The notes below the pieces were generated by a model, which saw nothing but the letters and a program-made list of their open reading frames with translations, did not search any database and was not told the origin of the DNA. Made by a program: the position numbers and the translations under genes. A stretch of 64,000 nucleotides of DNA from Rhodospirillaceae bacterium (lineage in GTDB: Bacteria > Pseudomonadota > Alphaproteobacteria > UBA6615): positions 1 to 64,000 of the forward strand of contig JABIVD010000025.1 in NCBI GenBank assembly GCA_018667335.1. The letters run 5' to 3'. Position 1 is the first letter of the stretch; every line of letters begins with the position of its first letter. This document shows positions 25,218-34,227 of this stretch, piece by piece.

Positions 25218-25967
25218 ATGAGTGATCTCAACACCAACGACGGCCGCCCGTTATATCAAGTCATCGCGGACGAACTGCGCACCCGAATTGTGCGCGGCGA
25301 ATACGCGCTCGGCGCCATGCTGCCGACAGAGAAAGACCTGCTGACGCATTATGGAGTGAGCCGCCACACGGTACGCGCGGCACTTCAACAATTGCGCGAA
25401 CAGGGTTTTGTCTCCATGCGCCGGGGATCTGGCACACGGGTTGTGTCGACATCCCCGGGGGCGACCTATGTCCAGTCGGTCAGCACGCTCTCGGAATTGC
25501 TGCAGTATCCAGACACGACCTTTGAACTTGCGGACATGGGAACCGTCACGCTTGCGCATGCGCAAGCCGCGCGTCTTTCGCTGACAGCCGGCAGCACATG
25601 GTTCAGAATTTCCGGGCTTCGCCGCTCGGACGTCAGCCGCGCGCCGATCTGCTGGCAGGAAATTTATGTGCTACCGGAGTTCGAGAACACCGCGCGGCGC
25701 GTGCTGACGGAGCATGGACCGGTGCACAAGATCATCGAGAGTGCGCATAGTGAGGTGATCGCCAACGCGCAGCTCGAGATGTTCGCCAGCCGTATCGACG
25801 CCAGCCTCGCTGCGCGCCTGGAAGTGGAACCGGACACCGCGGCGATGACGATCAACCGCCGTTACACGAGCCAGGACGGACGCGTGTTCGAGACGACCAT
25901 CAGCATCCACCCGGAAGACCGGTTCGTTTATTCGCTCGAACTTTCGCGGGACTGGAACACCAGTTAG
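25218..25967 (+). CDS. GntR-family transcriptional regulator, HutC/FarR (UTRA) subfamily
   Basis: A 249-residue regulator with an N-terminal winged helix (residues 12-76: PLYQVIADELRTRIVRGEYA, TEKDLLTHYGVSRHTVRAAL, then the GSGTRV wing) and a C-terminal UTRA effector domain from about residue 95. UTRA regulators sense small metabolites such as histidine-pathway intermediates, fatty acids or amino sugars. The ATG at 25218 is used because the longer frame from 25134 adds an implausible 28-residue leader. It is convergent with the enolase-superfamily gene (9 bases between) and may govern the catabolic block that follows. Confidence 0.88.
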   Translation: MSDLNTNDGRPLYQVIADELRTRIVRGEYALGAMLPTEKDLLTHYGVSRHTVRAALQQLREQGFVSMRRGSGTRVVSTSPGATYVQSVSTLSELLQYPDTTFELADMGTVTLAHAQAARLSLTAGSTWFRISGLRRSDVSRAPICWQEIYVLPEFENTARRVLTEHGPVHKIIESAHSEVIANAQLEMFASRIDASLAARLEVEPDTAAMTINRRYTSQDGRVFETTISIHPEDRFVYSLELSRDWNTS

Positions 25968-25976
25968 ACGGATCGC

Positions 25977-27074
25977 CTAGCGGGCAAACTCGGCCAGCGC
26001 GTCCTCGTCGACCTCGACACCCAGTCCGGCACCGGTTGGGACATTCGCCTTGCCGTCGATCACCTGCACCGGGTTTCGCGCGATGTCCGTCTTCAGAAAC
26101 TGGCAGGTGCAGCTGGTTCCCCATTCGATCGACGGCGCCGCCGCACCGAGATGCAATACCGCCGCACTTGAAATGCTGGTTTCGGCGATCTTGCCCGCGA
26201 GATTGACGTGCATCCCCAGTTCATCGAACAGTTTCGTTGCCTGATGGGCACGCGTCACGCCACCCAGCTTGATCATCTTGATGCTGCCACCCTGCGCGGC
26301 ACCCATCGCGTGATGCTTTCGCACATCATCGAAGCTGTGCAGACCCTCGTCGGCCCCGATCGGGCACGCCGAAGCGGCCGCAATCGCTGCCATGCTCTCG
26401 ACGTCATGTCCCATCACGGGTTGCTCGAGGAAATCGAGAGCCTCGCTCGCTCCTGCGGCAAACTCAAGCGCCTCCGCACGGGTCCAGCCCTGATTGCAGT
26501 CGGCGGACAGCTGCACGCCGCCATTCACCGCCTTGCGGATGGCCAGGGTGCGCTCGATATCCTGCTCGACCGGCTTGCCGCCGACCTTGATCTTCATATG
26601 GGTCACACCCGCAGCGGCGCGCTCTCCGGCTTCGGCCACATCCACTTCGATGTTGCCCGTTGCCAGCATGGACAGGACAGGTACGACTGTCCGGTGTACG
26701 TCGCCCAGCAGCTCTGCAACCGTCTTCTGTTGCGCTTTGCCGGCGAGGTCGTAACACGCCATCTCGATCACGCTTTTGGCGCTGGCATTGCCATACATCC
26801 GCCAGTCCATCTCGTTGAGGTTTTCCTCGAACGCGGACGGATCGCGTCCTTCCATGAACGGCGTCAGAAACTTGATGGCCGCGACAATGCTCTCGATGGT
26901 TTCGCCGGTCATGGACGGAGACGAAGACGCCTCGCCCCAACCGACCAGCCCGTCATCGGTTTCGATGCGCGCGAAAACATTTTCCGAAGTGGAGATTTCA
27001 ACACCCGACATCTTGAACGGCCGGACGAGCGGCAAGTCTGCCGCGATGGTTTCGATTTTCGTGATCTTCATCAT
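25977..27074 (-). CDS. Enolase-superfamily enzyme, mandelate racemase/muconate lactonizing type
   Basis: A 365-residue enzyme with the MLE-type active site: KIKVGGKP (the KxK motif, near residues 165-167), Asp in LSADCNQGW, Glu in DFLEQPV, Asp in IGADEGLHS, and Lys in IKMIKLGG. Those Asp-Glu-Asp residues bind the divalent metal. The lid domain covers roughly the first 120 residues. The family includes muconate cycloisomerase, dipeptide epimerases, N-succinylamino-acid racemases and sugar-acid dehydratases; the KxK plus K pattern fits the MLE branch, and substrate is open. It lies 38 bases downstream of the hydroxyacyl-CoA dehydrogenase gene and is probably in the same operon. Confidence 0.88.
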   Translation of the reverse strand: MMKITKIETIAADLPLVRPFKMSGVEISTSENVFARIETDDGLVGWGEASSSPSMTGETIESIVAAIKFLTPFMEGRDPSAFEENLNEMDWRMYGNASAKSVIEMACYDLAGKAQQKTVAELLGDVHRTVVPVLSMLATGNIEVDVAEAGERAAAGVTHMKIKVGGKPVEQDIERTLAIRKAVNGGVQLSADCNQGWTRAEALEFAAGASEALDFLEQPVMGHDVESMAAIAAASACPIGADEGLHSFDDVRKHHAMGAAQGGSIKMIKLGGVTRAHQATKLFDELGMHVNLAGKIAETSISSAAVLHLGAAAPSIEWGTSCTCQFLKTDIARNPVQVIDGKANVPTGAGLGVEVDEDALAEFAR

Positions 27075-27112
27075 GTGTCTCCGTTCGGTTCTTTACCCGG
27101 GCTTGGTCCGGC

Positions 27113-28042
27113 TTAGCGGCCGCGTTTCAACTCGCGCGTCTTTGGCTTCGTACCTGGCGCGTATTCCGAAAGCTCATCATCAAGGAATTTCGAGAGTTTG
27201 CGCAAGCGTTCTGATGACTGCTTGCGAACGAGATCCACGTCGCAACCGTCCCAATCATAGAATCCCTCGCCGGCCGACAACCCGACTTCGCCGCGCGCCA
27301 CCATGTCCTGGATCAGCGGATTGGGCGTGTCCACCGGATGCAATTCAGGCACGATCGAGCTTTGCGCCAGGGCGTGAATCTCGAGGCCCGAGGTGTCTTT
27401 CTGTTCGATCAGACCATTCAGACACATGCGCGGCGCCAGCATCTTGCGGGCCGCCATATCGATGTCTTCCGGGGTCGCGACGCCTTCCTCGACGAGATAG
27501 TAGGCCTCGTGGAGAATGATGTGCTGCAGGCGGTTGATCAGGAACCCGACGATCGGCTTGTAGAGTGTGACGATCTCCTTGCCCGTACGGCGCACGGCAT
27601 CGGCGACCGCATCGACGATTTCGGCGGGTGCGCCCGGTCCCGCCATGACTTCGGCGACAGCCGTCGTATCGGCAGGCATGAAGTAATGTACGCCGGTAAA
27701 CAGCTGCGGCTTCGCCAGAGGCGCGGCCAAGGTGTCCAGCGACATGCCCGATGTGCCGGTGGCGATGATCACATCATCGTCGGGCCAGGCCGCCTCGACG
27801 CCCGCGAACACCTGCTGCTTGATTGTCACATCCTCCGGCACGAATTCGATCACCAGGTCCGGCGCTGCGGCGGGAAAGTCGGCCGTTGCCGTCACACCGG
27901 GCGGCAAATCGTCGAGCTCCGCCGCGCGGCTGCTCTTGACCATGGTGTCGAAGCCAGCGGCTGCGAATGTCGCCGACACCCCTCTCCCCATCACGCCGTA
28001 ACCGATGATCAGGACAGACTGGATTGGTGTTTTGCCGTTCAT
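27113..28042 (-). CDS. 3-hydroxyacyl-CoA dehydrogenase family protein
   Basis: A 309-residue NAD-dependent dehydrogenase. The Rossmann motif is LIIGYGVMGRG near residue 11, followed by ATGTSGMSLDTLA and the catalytic-His segment GVHYFMPADTTAVAEVM. The C-terminal dimerisation domain has GFLINRLQHIILHEAYYLVEEG. It resembles short monofunctional HADs such as 3-hydroxybutyryl-CoA dehydrogenase and L-carnitine dehydrogenase. The C-terminus is highly basic (KPKTRELKRGR). ATG 28042 is preferred; a longer frame would extend into the divergent promoter. The gene is divergent from the MenB/BadI-like crotonase gene, and a palindrome lies between them. Confidence 0.86.
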   Translation of the reverse strand: MNGKTPIQSVLIIGYGVMGRGVSATFAAAGFDTMVKSSRAAELDDLPPGVTATADFPAAAPDLVIEFVPEDVTIKQQVFAGVEAAWPDDDVIIATGTSGMSLDTLAAPLAKPQLFTGVHYFMPADTTAVAEVMAGPGAPAEIVDAVADAVRRTGKEIVTLYKPIVGFLINRLQHIILHEAYYLVEEGVATPEDIDMAARKMLAPRMCLNGLIEQKDTSGLEIHALAQSSIVPELHPVDTPNPLIQDMVARGEVGLSAGEGFYDWDGCDVDLVRKQSSERLRKLSKFLDDELSEYAPGTKPKTRELKRGR

Positions 28043-28122
28043 AGTGATCCGTTTCGCCGAATAGTTTCCACACGACAAGCCAGCGGGTTCACATACCGGA
28101 ACGCTGCGATTGTCGACATTCG

Positions 28123-28143
28123 CCGGACTGTATATATGTCCGG
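28123..28143. promoter_or_regulatory. Operator-like palindrome in divergent promoter region
   Basis: The inverted repeat CCGGAC (28123-28128) - 9 bases (TGTATATAT) - GTCCGG (28138-28143) lies 97 bases before the crotonase start and 80 bases from the hydroxyacyl-CoA dehydrogenase start. The A/T core inside G/C arms is typical of a repressor operator. The nearby GntR protein is a possible binder, but the recognition sequence is not known. Confidence 0.5.
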
Positions 28144-28240
28144 ACAAACCGGCCAGTACTGCGGTGTGCATACATCCTTCGTTGCACTCGCTGTCCTGAC
28201 AGCTTAGGGAATCAAGAACGGATATTTAGGGGAGCCAACC

Positions 28241-29116
28241 ATGTCCAATACGCCCACATCGGATGACTTCGAAGACATCCTCTTCGAAGTGAAAGACAAC
28301 GTCGCCTGGGTTACCATCAACCGGCCGGAAGCGCGCAACGCCTTTCGTGAGCACACGCTGGATGAGCTGGTCGAAGCGCTGAAATCCACCCGCAACGACG
28401 CTTCCATCGCCTGCGCGGTCGTGACCGGCGCCGGCGACCAGTCCTTCTCAGCGGGCGGCGACTTCGGCGCCATGATGAAGCTGAACTGGACCAACGCCTA
28501 TCACTGGAACGACCGCATGCTCGCGACCGCGATGACGATCCGCGGCCTGCCGATCCCGGTCATTGCCATGGTGAATGGCTGGTGCATGGGTGGCGGACAT
28601 GAGCTGGCGCTGTGGTGCGACATGGTCATCGCCTCCGACCGCGCCAATTTTGGCCAATCCGGCGCGAAAGTCGGCGCCTGCCCGACCGTTGGTGCCACCC
28701 AGTACATTCCGCGCATCATCGGCGAGCGGCTGGCCCGCGAGATGATCTTCCTGGCCCGCACATTCACGGCACAGGAAGCCGTCGATATCGGCCTGATCAA
28801 CAAAGTCGTGCCGCATGACGATCTCCGCGCCGAGACCGACAAATGGTGCGAGACCATCAAGAGCCATAGCGGTCAGACCCTCCGCATGACCAAGAAGTCT
28901 CTCAACCATGAGTCGGACCAGCTCTACGCGTCTTGGCAGCACGGCATGGAATTGCTGGCGCATGTCTGGGGCAGCGAAGAGTCGATCGAGGGCATGCAAG
29001 CCTTCCTCGACAAGCGCAAGCCGGACTTCATGAAGTTCCGCATGAAGAACAAGGAAATCGTCGATCAGTATCTCGACGATCTGGACAATAACCGCAACCA
29101 GCTCAAGCCTGGCTGA
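28241..29116 (+). CDS. Crotonase-superfamily enzyme, MenB/BadI-like
   Basis: A 291-residue crotonase-fold enzyme. Oxyanion-hole segments are DQSFSAGGDFGAM and NGWCMGGGHELALWCDM, where the Glu equivalent to crotonase Glu144 is present. The second catalytic position reads FGQSGAKVGAC; this FGQ-x-G-x-K-x-G pattern is that of naphthoyl-CoA synthase (MenB) and 2-ketocyclohexanecarboxyl-CoA hydrolase (BadI), which form or cleave carbon-carbon bonds, rather than of simple hydratases. The ATG at 28241 follows TAGGGGAG. A CaiB-type CoA transferase starts 9 bases later. A ring-opening role on a cyclic CoA thioester is a reasonable guess. Confidence 0.85.
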   Translation: MSNTPTSDDFEDILFEVKDNVAWVTINRPEARNAFREHTLDELVEALKSTRNDASIACAVVTGAGDQSFSAGGDFGAMMKLNWTNAYHWNDRMLATAMTIRGLPIPVIAMVNGWCMGGGHELALWCDMVIASDRANFGQSGAKVGACPTVGATQYIPRIIGERLAREMIFLARTFTAQEAVDIGLINKVVPHDDLRAETDKWCETIKSHSGQTLRMTKKSLNHESDQLYASWQHGMELLAHVWGSEESIEGMQAFLDKRKPDFMKFRMKNKEIVDQYLDDLDNNRNQLKPG

Positions 29117-29125
29117 GCAAGAACC

Positions 29126-30328
29126 ATGACCGAAACTGCCGCTCCCGGCGCGCTCGACGGAATCCGGGTCATCGATTTGACCCGGGTTCTCGCCGGGCCC
29201 TTCTGCGCCATGCTTCTGGGCGACATGGGCGCCGACGTGATCAAGGTCGAGCAGCCCGGCCGCGGTGACGATACCCGTGCCTGGGGCCCTCCGTTCGTCG
29301 GCGAGGAATCCGCCTACTATCTGGGCGTGAACCGCAACAAGCGCGGCATCACGCTCAACCTGAAGGAAGCCGCGGCGCGCGAAGTCCTGGCGGAGCTTTT
29401 GTCAGACGCAGATGTCGTCATCGACAATTTCAAGCTCGGTACGCTGGCGCGGTTCGGCTTCGACGCCGCCTGGTACGAAGAGAACGCACCCCAGATCATC
29501 CGGGCTTCAATCCTCGGCTATGGCTCAACCGGCCCGCGGGCCGGCCTACCCGGTTACGACTTTCTCCTGCAGGCCGAGAGCGGCCTAATGAGTATCACCG
29601 GCGAGGCCGACGGCGATCCGATGAAGCTGGGTGTCGCCATCGTCGATATCGGCACGGGCATGTACGCCCTCTCGTCAATCCTGGCGGCGCTACAGGCGCG
29701 GCACCGCACCGGCAAGGGCCAGTATGTCGAGGTCTCGCTTTACGACACCGGCGTTTCGCTGTTGGCCAATGTGGCGGCGAATTTCCTGGCCTCGGGCAAT
29801 CCCGCCGGTCGTTATGGAAACGGGCACCCGAACATCGTGCCCTACAACGCCTACCCGACACGCGACGGCATGATCGCACTTTCGATCGGCAATGACGGCC
29901 AGTTCCGGACATTCTGCGAGACGGTCGGCAAGCCTGAATGGGCGGACGATGAGAAATTCGCGCGCAACCGGGACCGGGTCGAGAACCGTGGCGCCTGCGA
30001 TGGCATGATCTCGGATCTGTTCCGCACCAACGACACCGACAATTGGATCGAGAAGCTCCTGGCCGCCAAGGTTTCCTGCGCGCCCATCAATACGGTCGAG
30101 CAGGCGCTGACGGCGGATCACACGATCGCGCGGGAACTCGTGACCGAGGCCGAACACTCGACTGAGGGTCTTATTGCGCTCCCCGGCATCCCGTTCCGCT
30201 TCTCCGATACCGCGGCCTCTGTGCGTCGTGCGCCGCCCGTCCTGGGTGAGCACACAGAAGAGGTCCTCACGGCATTGGGAAAATCGGAAGACGAGATCGC
30301 CGCCCTGCGAGAAACCGGAGCCATCTAA
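29126..30328 (+). CDS. CaiB/BaiF (family III) CoA-transferase
   Basis: A 400-residue CoA transferase. The start carries the classic segment IDLTRVLAGPFCAMLLGDMGADVIKVE (read in two halves around residues 16-42), and the catalytic Asp174 lies in VDIGTG. The RGKG-type CoA-binding region is RHRTGKGQYVEVSLYDTG. Family III enzymes exchange CoA between acids (oxalate, carnitine, succinylbenzylate, mesaconate and others), so this enzyme probably activates the substrate of the operon as a thioester. It follows the MenB/BadI-like gene closely. Confidence 0.92.
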   Translation: MTETAAPGALDGIRVIDLTRVLAGPFCAMLLGDMGADVIKVEQPGRGDDTRAWGPPFVGEESAYYLGVNRNKRGITLNLKEAAAREVLAELLSDADVVIDNFKLGTLARFGFDAAWYEENAPQIIRASILGYGSTGPRAGLPGYDFLLQAESGLMSITGEADGDPMKLGVAIVDIGTGMYALSSILAALQARHRTGKGQYVEVSLYDTGVSLLANVAANFLASGNPAGRYGNGHPNIVPYNAYPTRDGMIALSIGNDGQFRTFCETVGKPEWADDEKFARNRDRVENRGACDGMISDLFRTNDTDNWIEKLLAAKVSCAPINTVEQALTADHTIARELVTEAEHSTEGLIALPGIPFRFSDTAASVRRAPPVLGEHTEEVLTALGKSEDEIAALRETGAI

Positions 30329-30439
30329 ACGGCCCCATCCGTGAACTTTTGTCGCAAGTGACATTCACCTGCGACGGATGCGCGACGATTTGCGCTGTGA
30401 GACACTTCGCGCGCACCAGAACCGTTAAGGGAAATCACA

Positions 30440-31249
30440 ATGGCCGAAAGAATCGACGTCGGACGACTGACACTCAATGTGGATCAGATGGGTGACGGAC
30501 CGCCGTTCATTTTCATTCCCGGCCTGGTCGGCGTGATGAATTCCTGGGACTACCAGCGCAAGATTTTCTCGGATCGCTATCGCTGTATCTCGTTCGACCA
30601 TCGCGGTTCGGGTGACAGCGATTTCCCCGGCCCCGACGGCTACTCGACCCAGCACATCGCAGACGACGTCATCGCGCTGATGGACACGCTGGGCATCGAG
30701 AAGGCCCACGTGCTGGGCACCTCGACCGGCGGCGCCATCCTGCAGAACCTGGCGATCGACCACCCCGACCGGTTCCGCTGCTGCATCTTCTCGAACACCT
30801 GGACCAAGGCCGACGAGTATATCCGTCGGGTGCAGACCGCGCGCCGTGAGATCGCCCTGGCCGAGGGCAAGGAGGCATATGTGCGGGTCAGTTCCCTGTT
30901 CACCAACGGCTGCATGCAGTTCCGTCATAACCTCGACAAGGTCATGGAGCTGGAGAAACGCTCACTCGAGACCATCGCCGAGCCGGAGATTCTGGCCGCG
31001 CGCATCGACATGACACTGAACCATGACCGCCTGGACGAAATCACAAAGATCAAGAACCCGTCCCTGATCGTCGGCACCCGCGACGATGCGACCGTCCCCT
31101 TCTACTTCTCCGAAGACCTGCATGAGGCGATCGAGGGGTCGGAACTCGTTCTCGTCGAGGAAGGTGGCCATTATTCGTATCGCCGCCATCCCGAAGAATG
31201 GGCCGGAATCGTTGGCCCATTCCTCGCGAAGTGGGAAGACAAAATCTGA
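30440..31249 (+). CDS. Alpha/beta hydrolase
   Basis: A 269-residue soluble hydrolase. The nucleophile is Ser95 in GTSTG, the acid is Asp215 or 216 (TRDDATVP) and the catalytic His is 244 (GGHYSY). The N-terminal strands and the SFDHRGSGDSD segment resemble 3-oxoadipate enol-lactonase-like enzymes and C-C hydrolases (MhpC type), which share GxSxGG. It is separated from the CaiB gene by 111 bases that contain a GTCGCA...TGCGAC repeat, and its stop overlaps the next start (ATGA), so hydrolase and Gfo/Idh genes are coupled. Confidence 0.88.
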   Translation: MAERIDVGRLTLNVDQMGDGPPFIFIPGLVGVMNSWDYQRKIFSDRYRCISFDHRGSGDSDFPGPDGYSTQHIADDVIALMDTLGIEKAHVLGTSTGGAILQNLAIDHPDRFRCCIFSNTWTKADEYIRRVQTARREIALAEGKEAYVRVSSLFTNGCMQFRHNLDKVMELEKRSLETIAEPEILAARIDMTLNHDRLDEITKIKNPSLIVGTRDDATVPFYFSEDLHEAIEGSELVLVEEGGHYSYRRHPEEWAGIVGPFLAKWEDKI

Positions 31250-32241
31250 TGCGGGTCGGCATCGTTGGAATTGGTTGGTGGTCGGATGTCCTGGCCGGGG
31301 TTATTGCGAAGACCGACAAGCTCGATCTCCGCGCCTGCTACACGCGCAGCGAAGAGAAAGCGGCCGCATTCGCAACCAAGTTCGACTGCGAAGCGATGCC
31401 GTCCTATGAGGCGATGCTGGCGCTCGATGATCTCGACGGGGTCATTCTGACAACACCGAATTCCGCACATCGCCCCGGCACCGAAGCTGCAGCTGCTGCG
31501 GGCAAGCATATCTTCGTCGAGAAACCCGTTTCGAACTCGATTGCCGATGGCCGCGCGATGATCGCGGCCTGTGAAGCGGCGGGCGTTGTTCTGGCCGTCG
31601 GGCATTCGTACCGCCGCAATGGCGCGCTGCGATACCTCAAACACCTGATCGACAGCGGGGAGCTTGGCCGCGTCAGCCTCGCAGAAGGCGTGTTCTCCAA
31701 CGACAACGGCCTGAAGCTCAAGCCCGGTGCCTGGCGCACGGACCCCGCGGAAATTCCCGGCGGCTGCCTGATGCAGATCGGCATCCATCAGATCGACAAC
31801 CTGCTCTATCTGCTGGGCGATGCCGGAGAGGTCACGGCCTATTTCAACCGTCTCGAGACGGAGCCCGAGATCGAGGACGTCACCGCCCTGCTCATGCAGT
31901 TCAAATCCGGCGCCGTCGGCTATGTCGCAGCCGATTACATTTCGCCACGCCGGTTTACGCTCGTGATCCACGGCACCAAGGCCAACGCGTTCTTTGATAT
32001 GGACAATGATGGCCTGCGCATCCAGCGCACCGGCGAAACAGCGCCCTCACCCGTCGCGTACACGCCCGCCGATCACCTGCTCGTCGAGCTGGAAGACTTC
32101 GCGGATGCCGCGTCCGAGGGCCGCAAACCCGAAGTCGATGGGCAAGACGGGCTGTTCCCTCTCGCCGTCGTGCTCGCGGCTGCGAAGTCGTCAAACGAAC
32201 GCCGCTCGGTGCCCCTGGCGGAAATTCTGGGTGACGACTAG
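31249..32241 (+). CDS. Gfo/Idh/MocA family oxidoreductase
   Basis: A 330-residue NAD(P)-dependent dehydrogenase. The Rossmann motif is GIVGIGWW (residues 4-11), EKP is at residues 91-93 and GGCLMQIGIHQIDNLLYLLG carries the conserved His of the substrate pocket. The start codon overlaps the stop of the alpha/beta hydrolase gene, indicating translational coupling. Its 3' end overlaps the convergent Ldh-type dehydrogenase by 4 bases. It is the third Gfo/Idh/MocA gene of the window and is similar in length to the one at 0.4-1.4 kb (GVGWWG and GIGWW match), suggesting those two are closer paralogues. Confidence 0.87.
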   Translation: MRVGIVGIGWWSDVLAGVIAKTDKLDLRACYTRSEEKAAAFATKFDCEAMPSYEAMLALDDLDGVILTTPNSAHRPGTEAAAAAGKHIFVEKPVSNSIADGRAMIAACEAAGVVLAVGHSYRRNGALRYLKHLIDSGELGRVSLAEGVFSNDNGLKLKPGAWRTDPAEIPGGCLMQIGIHQIDNLLYLLGDAGEVTAYFNRLETEPEIEDVTALLMQFKSGAVGYVAADYISPRRFTLVIHGTKANAFFDMDNDGLRIQRTGETAPSPVAYTPADHLLVELEDFADAASEGRKPEVDGQDGLFPLAVVLAAAKSSNERRSVPLAEILGDD

Positions 32242-33323
32242 GCCAGTCCGGCAATCTCCAGCGCCCTTGAACGATCAAGGCCGAGCTTCTCTCCCGCCTC
32301 CAGCAGCAACACCCATGTCCCCTCGGGTATGAAGATGCCATTCGCACCGCGCTCCTTGCGGGCGATGCGCTCTGGGTCACCCGGCACCAGCACAGGTTTC
32401 TCCGGATCGGCGGGGCGCGCGCTCTTCGTGTAGTCGACCATCGCGTCGACTTCCCGGGCGATCGCATTCGCATCCCCGAGCCGGTGCGGATCCATGATGA
32501 TCATGGTCATCGTATTGATGATCCCGTCGAGGCGCTCATTGCCGGGCTGGATCGTGCCGCCACCAGACAGCGCGCCGGACATCAATTCGGCCATGAGGCA
32601 CAGCGCATAGCCCTTATGCTCGGCAAACGGCTGCAACGCGCCGAGCGGATCGTTGAACATGACCCCCGGGTCACTGCTGGGCTGCCCTTCACTGTCGATC
32701 AGCCATTCTTCGGGTACGGTTTTGCCGGAATCATTTGCGACGCGAACTTTCCCCATGGCGACGACGCTGGTCGCCATATCGAGAATGATGGGTTCCTCGG
32801 GGTTGGACGTCGGCATCGCCATGGTGATCGGGTTGGTCCCGAACCGGGATTCAGCACCACGGAACGGCGCCACCATCGTGTGATGATCGGTGACGTTGGT
32901 GAAATGGATCGAGACGAAACCAGCTGCCGCGATCATCTCCGCATAGGTGCCGACACGTCCGATATGGTGAGAGTTCTTAAGCGTGGCAACGCAGATTCCG
33001 ATGGCCCGCGCACGTGTGATCGCATGTTCCGTGACTTCGGCCGCAACGCTCTGGCCGTATCCCTTCTGCCCGTCATACTGCAGAAAGACGCCTTCATCGA
33101 GATAGCGTTTCGCCGAAACATTCGGCACGAGGAGCCCACGCTGCAGATTGTTCACATAGGCCTGGAATATGCCCACGCCGTGGCTGTCATGACCTGACAG
33201 GTTCGCGCCGACGAGATGCTCGGACACAATCCGGCACTCGTCTTCGTGGCTACCGCCAAGGCGGACCATTTCGGATATCAGCGCCGTCAATTCTGCGGCG
33301 CGCACAGTTACATCACCGGACAC
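32238..33323 (-). CDS. Ldh-family (malate/L-lactate/ureidoglycolate-type) NAD(P)-dependent dehydrogenase
   Basis: A 361-residue member of the LDH2/MDH oxidoreductase family, which has a fold distinct from classical Rossmann dehydrogenases. The catalytic His lies in NLSGHDSHGVGIFQAY near residue 55; other family landmarks are NSHHIGRVGTYAE and FGTNPITMAMPTSN followed by ILDMATSVVAMGK. Known members act on ureidoglycolate, sulfolactate, malate, 2,3-diketogulonate and piperideine carboxylates. It follows the SDR gene by about 100 bases on the same strand. Substrate unknown. Confidence 0.9.
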   Translation of the reverse strand: MSGDVTVRAAELTALISEMVRLGGSHEDECRIVSEHLVGANLSGHDSHGVGIFQAYVNNLQRGLLVPNVSAKRYLDEGVFLQYDGQKGYGQSVAAEVTEHAITRARAIGICVATLKNSHHIGRVGTYAEMIAAAGFVSIHFTNVTDHHTMVAPFRGAESRFGTNPITMAMPTSNPEEPIILDMATSVVAMGKVRVANDSGKTVPEEWLIDSEGQPSSDPGVMFNDPLGALQPFAEHKGYALCLMAELMSGALSGGGTIQPGNERLDGIINTMTMIIMDPHRLGDANAIAREVDAMVDYTKSARPADPEKPVLVPGDPERIARKERGANGIFIPEGTWVLLLEAGEKLGLDRSRALEIAGLA

Positions 33324-33423
33324 AGAAGCCCCCTCAGAAATAAATTCGCGCGGAAGCTAACCGATCGGACGCCGATGGTCATCACCCCATGCAGATACAA
33401 TGGATGAAAGTGGGAACCGCGAC

Positions 33424-34215
33424 CTAAACGACCGGCGAACGCCCACCATCCACATTGATGGCAGTACCGGTCACATAAGACCCCGCATCGGAGACGAGGA
33501 AACAGGCGATATTGGCAAATTCCTCTGCCTCGCCCGCCCGGCCCAGCGGAATCCCGGCGCCGCGACCGGCCATATACTCCTCGTATGTTTTGTCTGGCGC
33601 CTGCACCTGATGCCGCCGCTCATGCTGGCCCGACTTAATCAGCCCGACGAGCAGTGCGTTCACGAGGATATTGTCCGGCGCGCCCTCGCCCGCCATCACC
33701 TTGGTCAAGGCCATTCCGGCTGCGCGTGACACGGATGTCGGGGCGCTTCCCGCGCCCGGCGCCTTCCCGCTGACCGCCAGCACGTTGATGATCCGTCCCC
33801 ACTTGCGCGCGGCCATGCCCGGCATCGCAAGTCGGCCCAGCCGAATGGCCGCAAACAGCTTGAGGTCAAGATCGGCTTGCCAACGTTCATCATCGCATTC
33901 CAGAAATGGACCGATGGCATGCTGGCCGGCATTGTTCACCAGAATATCCACGGCACCGAAGCTGTCAGTCACCGACTGCCACATCCTGGCGATCTGGCCC
34001 GTGTCGGTCACATCGCAGGGGAAAGCCTCGACCTTCACCTTGTTGCCGCCGACCGCCGACATAATCTCCTGGCGCCCCGCCTCCAAATTGTCTGCCGAGC
34101 GCGAAACCATCGCAACGTTTGCACCCGATTCTGCGAACTTTCGCGCCATCGCCAAACCGAGCCCTTCGCTCGCGCCGGTTATCAGTGCGGTCCGTCCGTC
34201 GAGACGTACATCCAT
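33424..34215 (-). CDS. SDR-family protein with degenerate catalytic YxxxK
   Basis: A 263-residue short-chain dehydrogenase/reductase. The cofactor motif TGASEGLG (13-20) and the NNAG motif (VNNAGQHAIG) are intact, and INVDGGRSPVV closes the fold. The catalytic region reads PTSVSRAAGMALTK, where canonical SDRs have YSASKAA; Tyr and Lys of YxxxK appear to be replaced by Thr and Arg. Similar proteins exist in proteobacteria, but I cannot say whether they are active reductases. Start ATG 34215 follows GGAGAGTGGC. It is divergent from the molybdoenzyme gene. Confidence 0.85.
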   Translation of the reverse strand: MDVRLDGRTALITGASEGLGLAMARKFAESGANVAMVSRSADNLEAGRQEIMSAVGGNKVKVEAFPCDVTDTGQIARMWQSVTDSFGAVDILVNNAGQHAIGPFLECDDERWQADLDLKLFAAIRLGRLAMPGMAARKWGRIINVLAVSGKAPGAGSAPTSVSRAAGMALTKVMAGEGAPDNILVNALLVGLIKSGQHERRHQVQAPDKTYEEYMAGRGAGIPLGRAGEAEEFANIACFLVSDAGSYVTGTAINVDGGRSPVV

Positions 34216-34227
34216 GCCACTCTCCTG

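Noticed and set aside
30351-30375. GTCGCA...TGCGAC repeat as a terminator or operator
   Set aside because: Six-base arms with a 13-base spacer and no T-run are too weak to call in this G/C-rich DNA.
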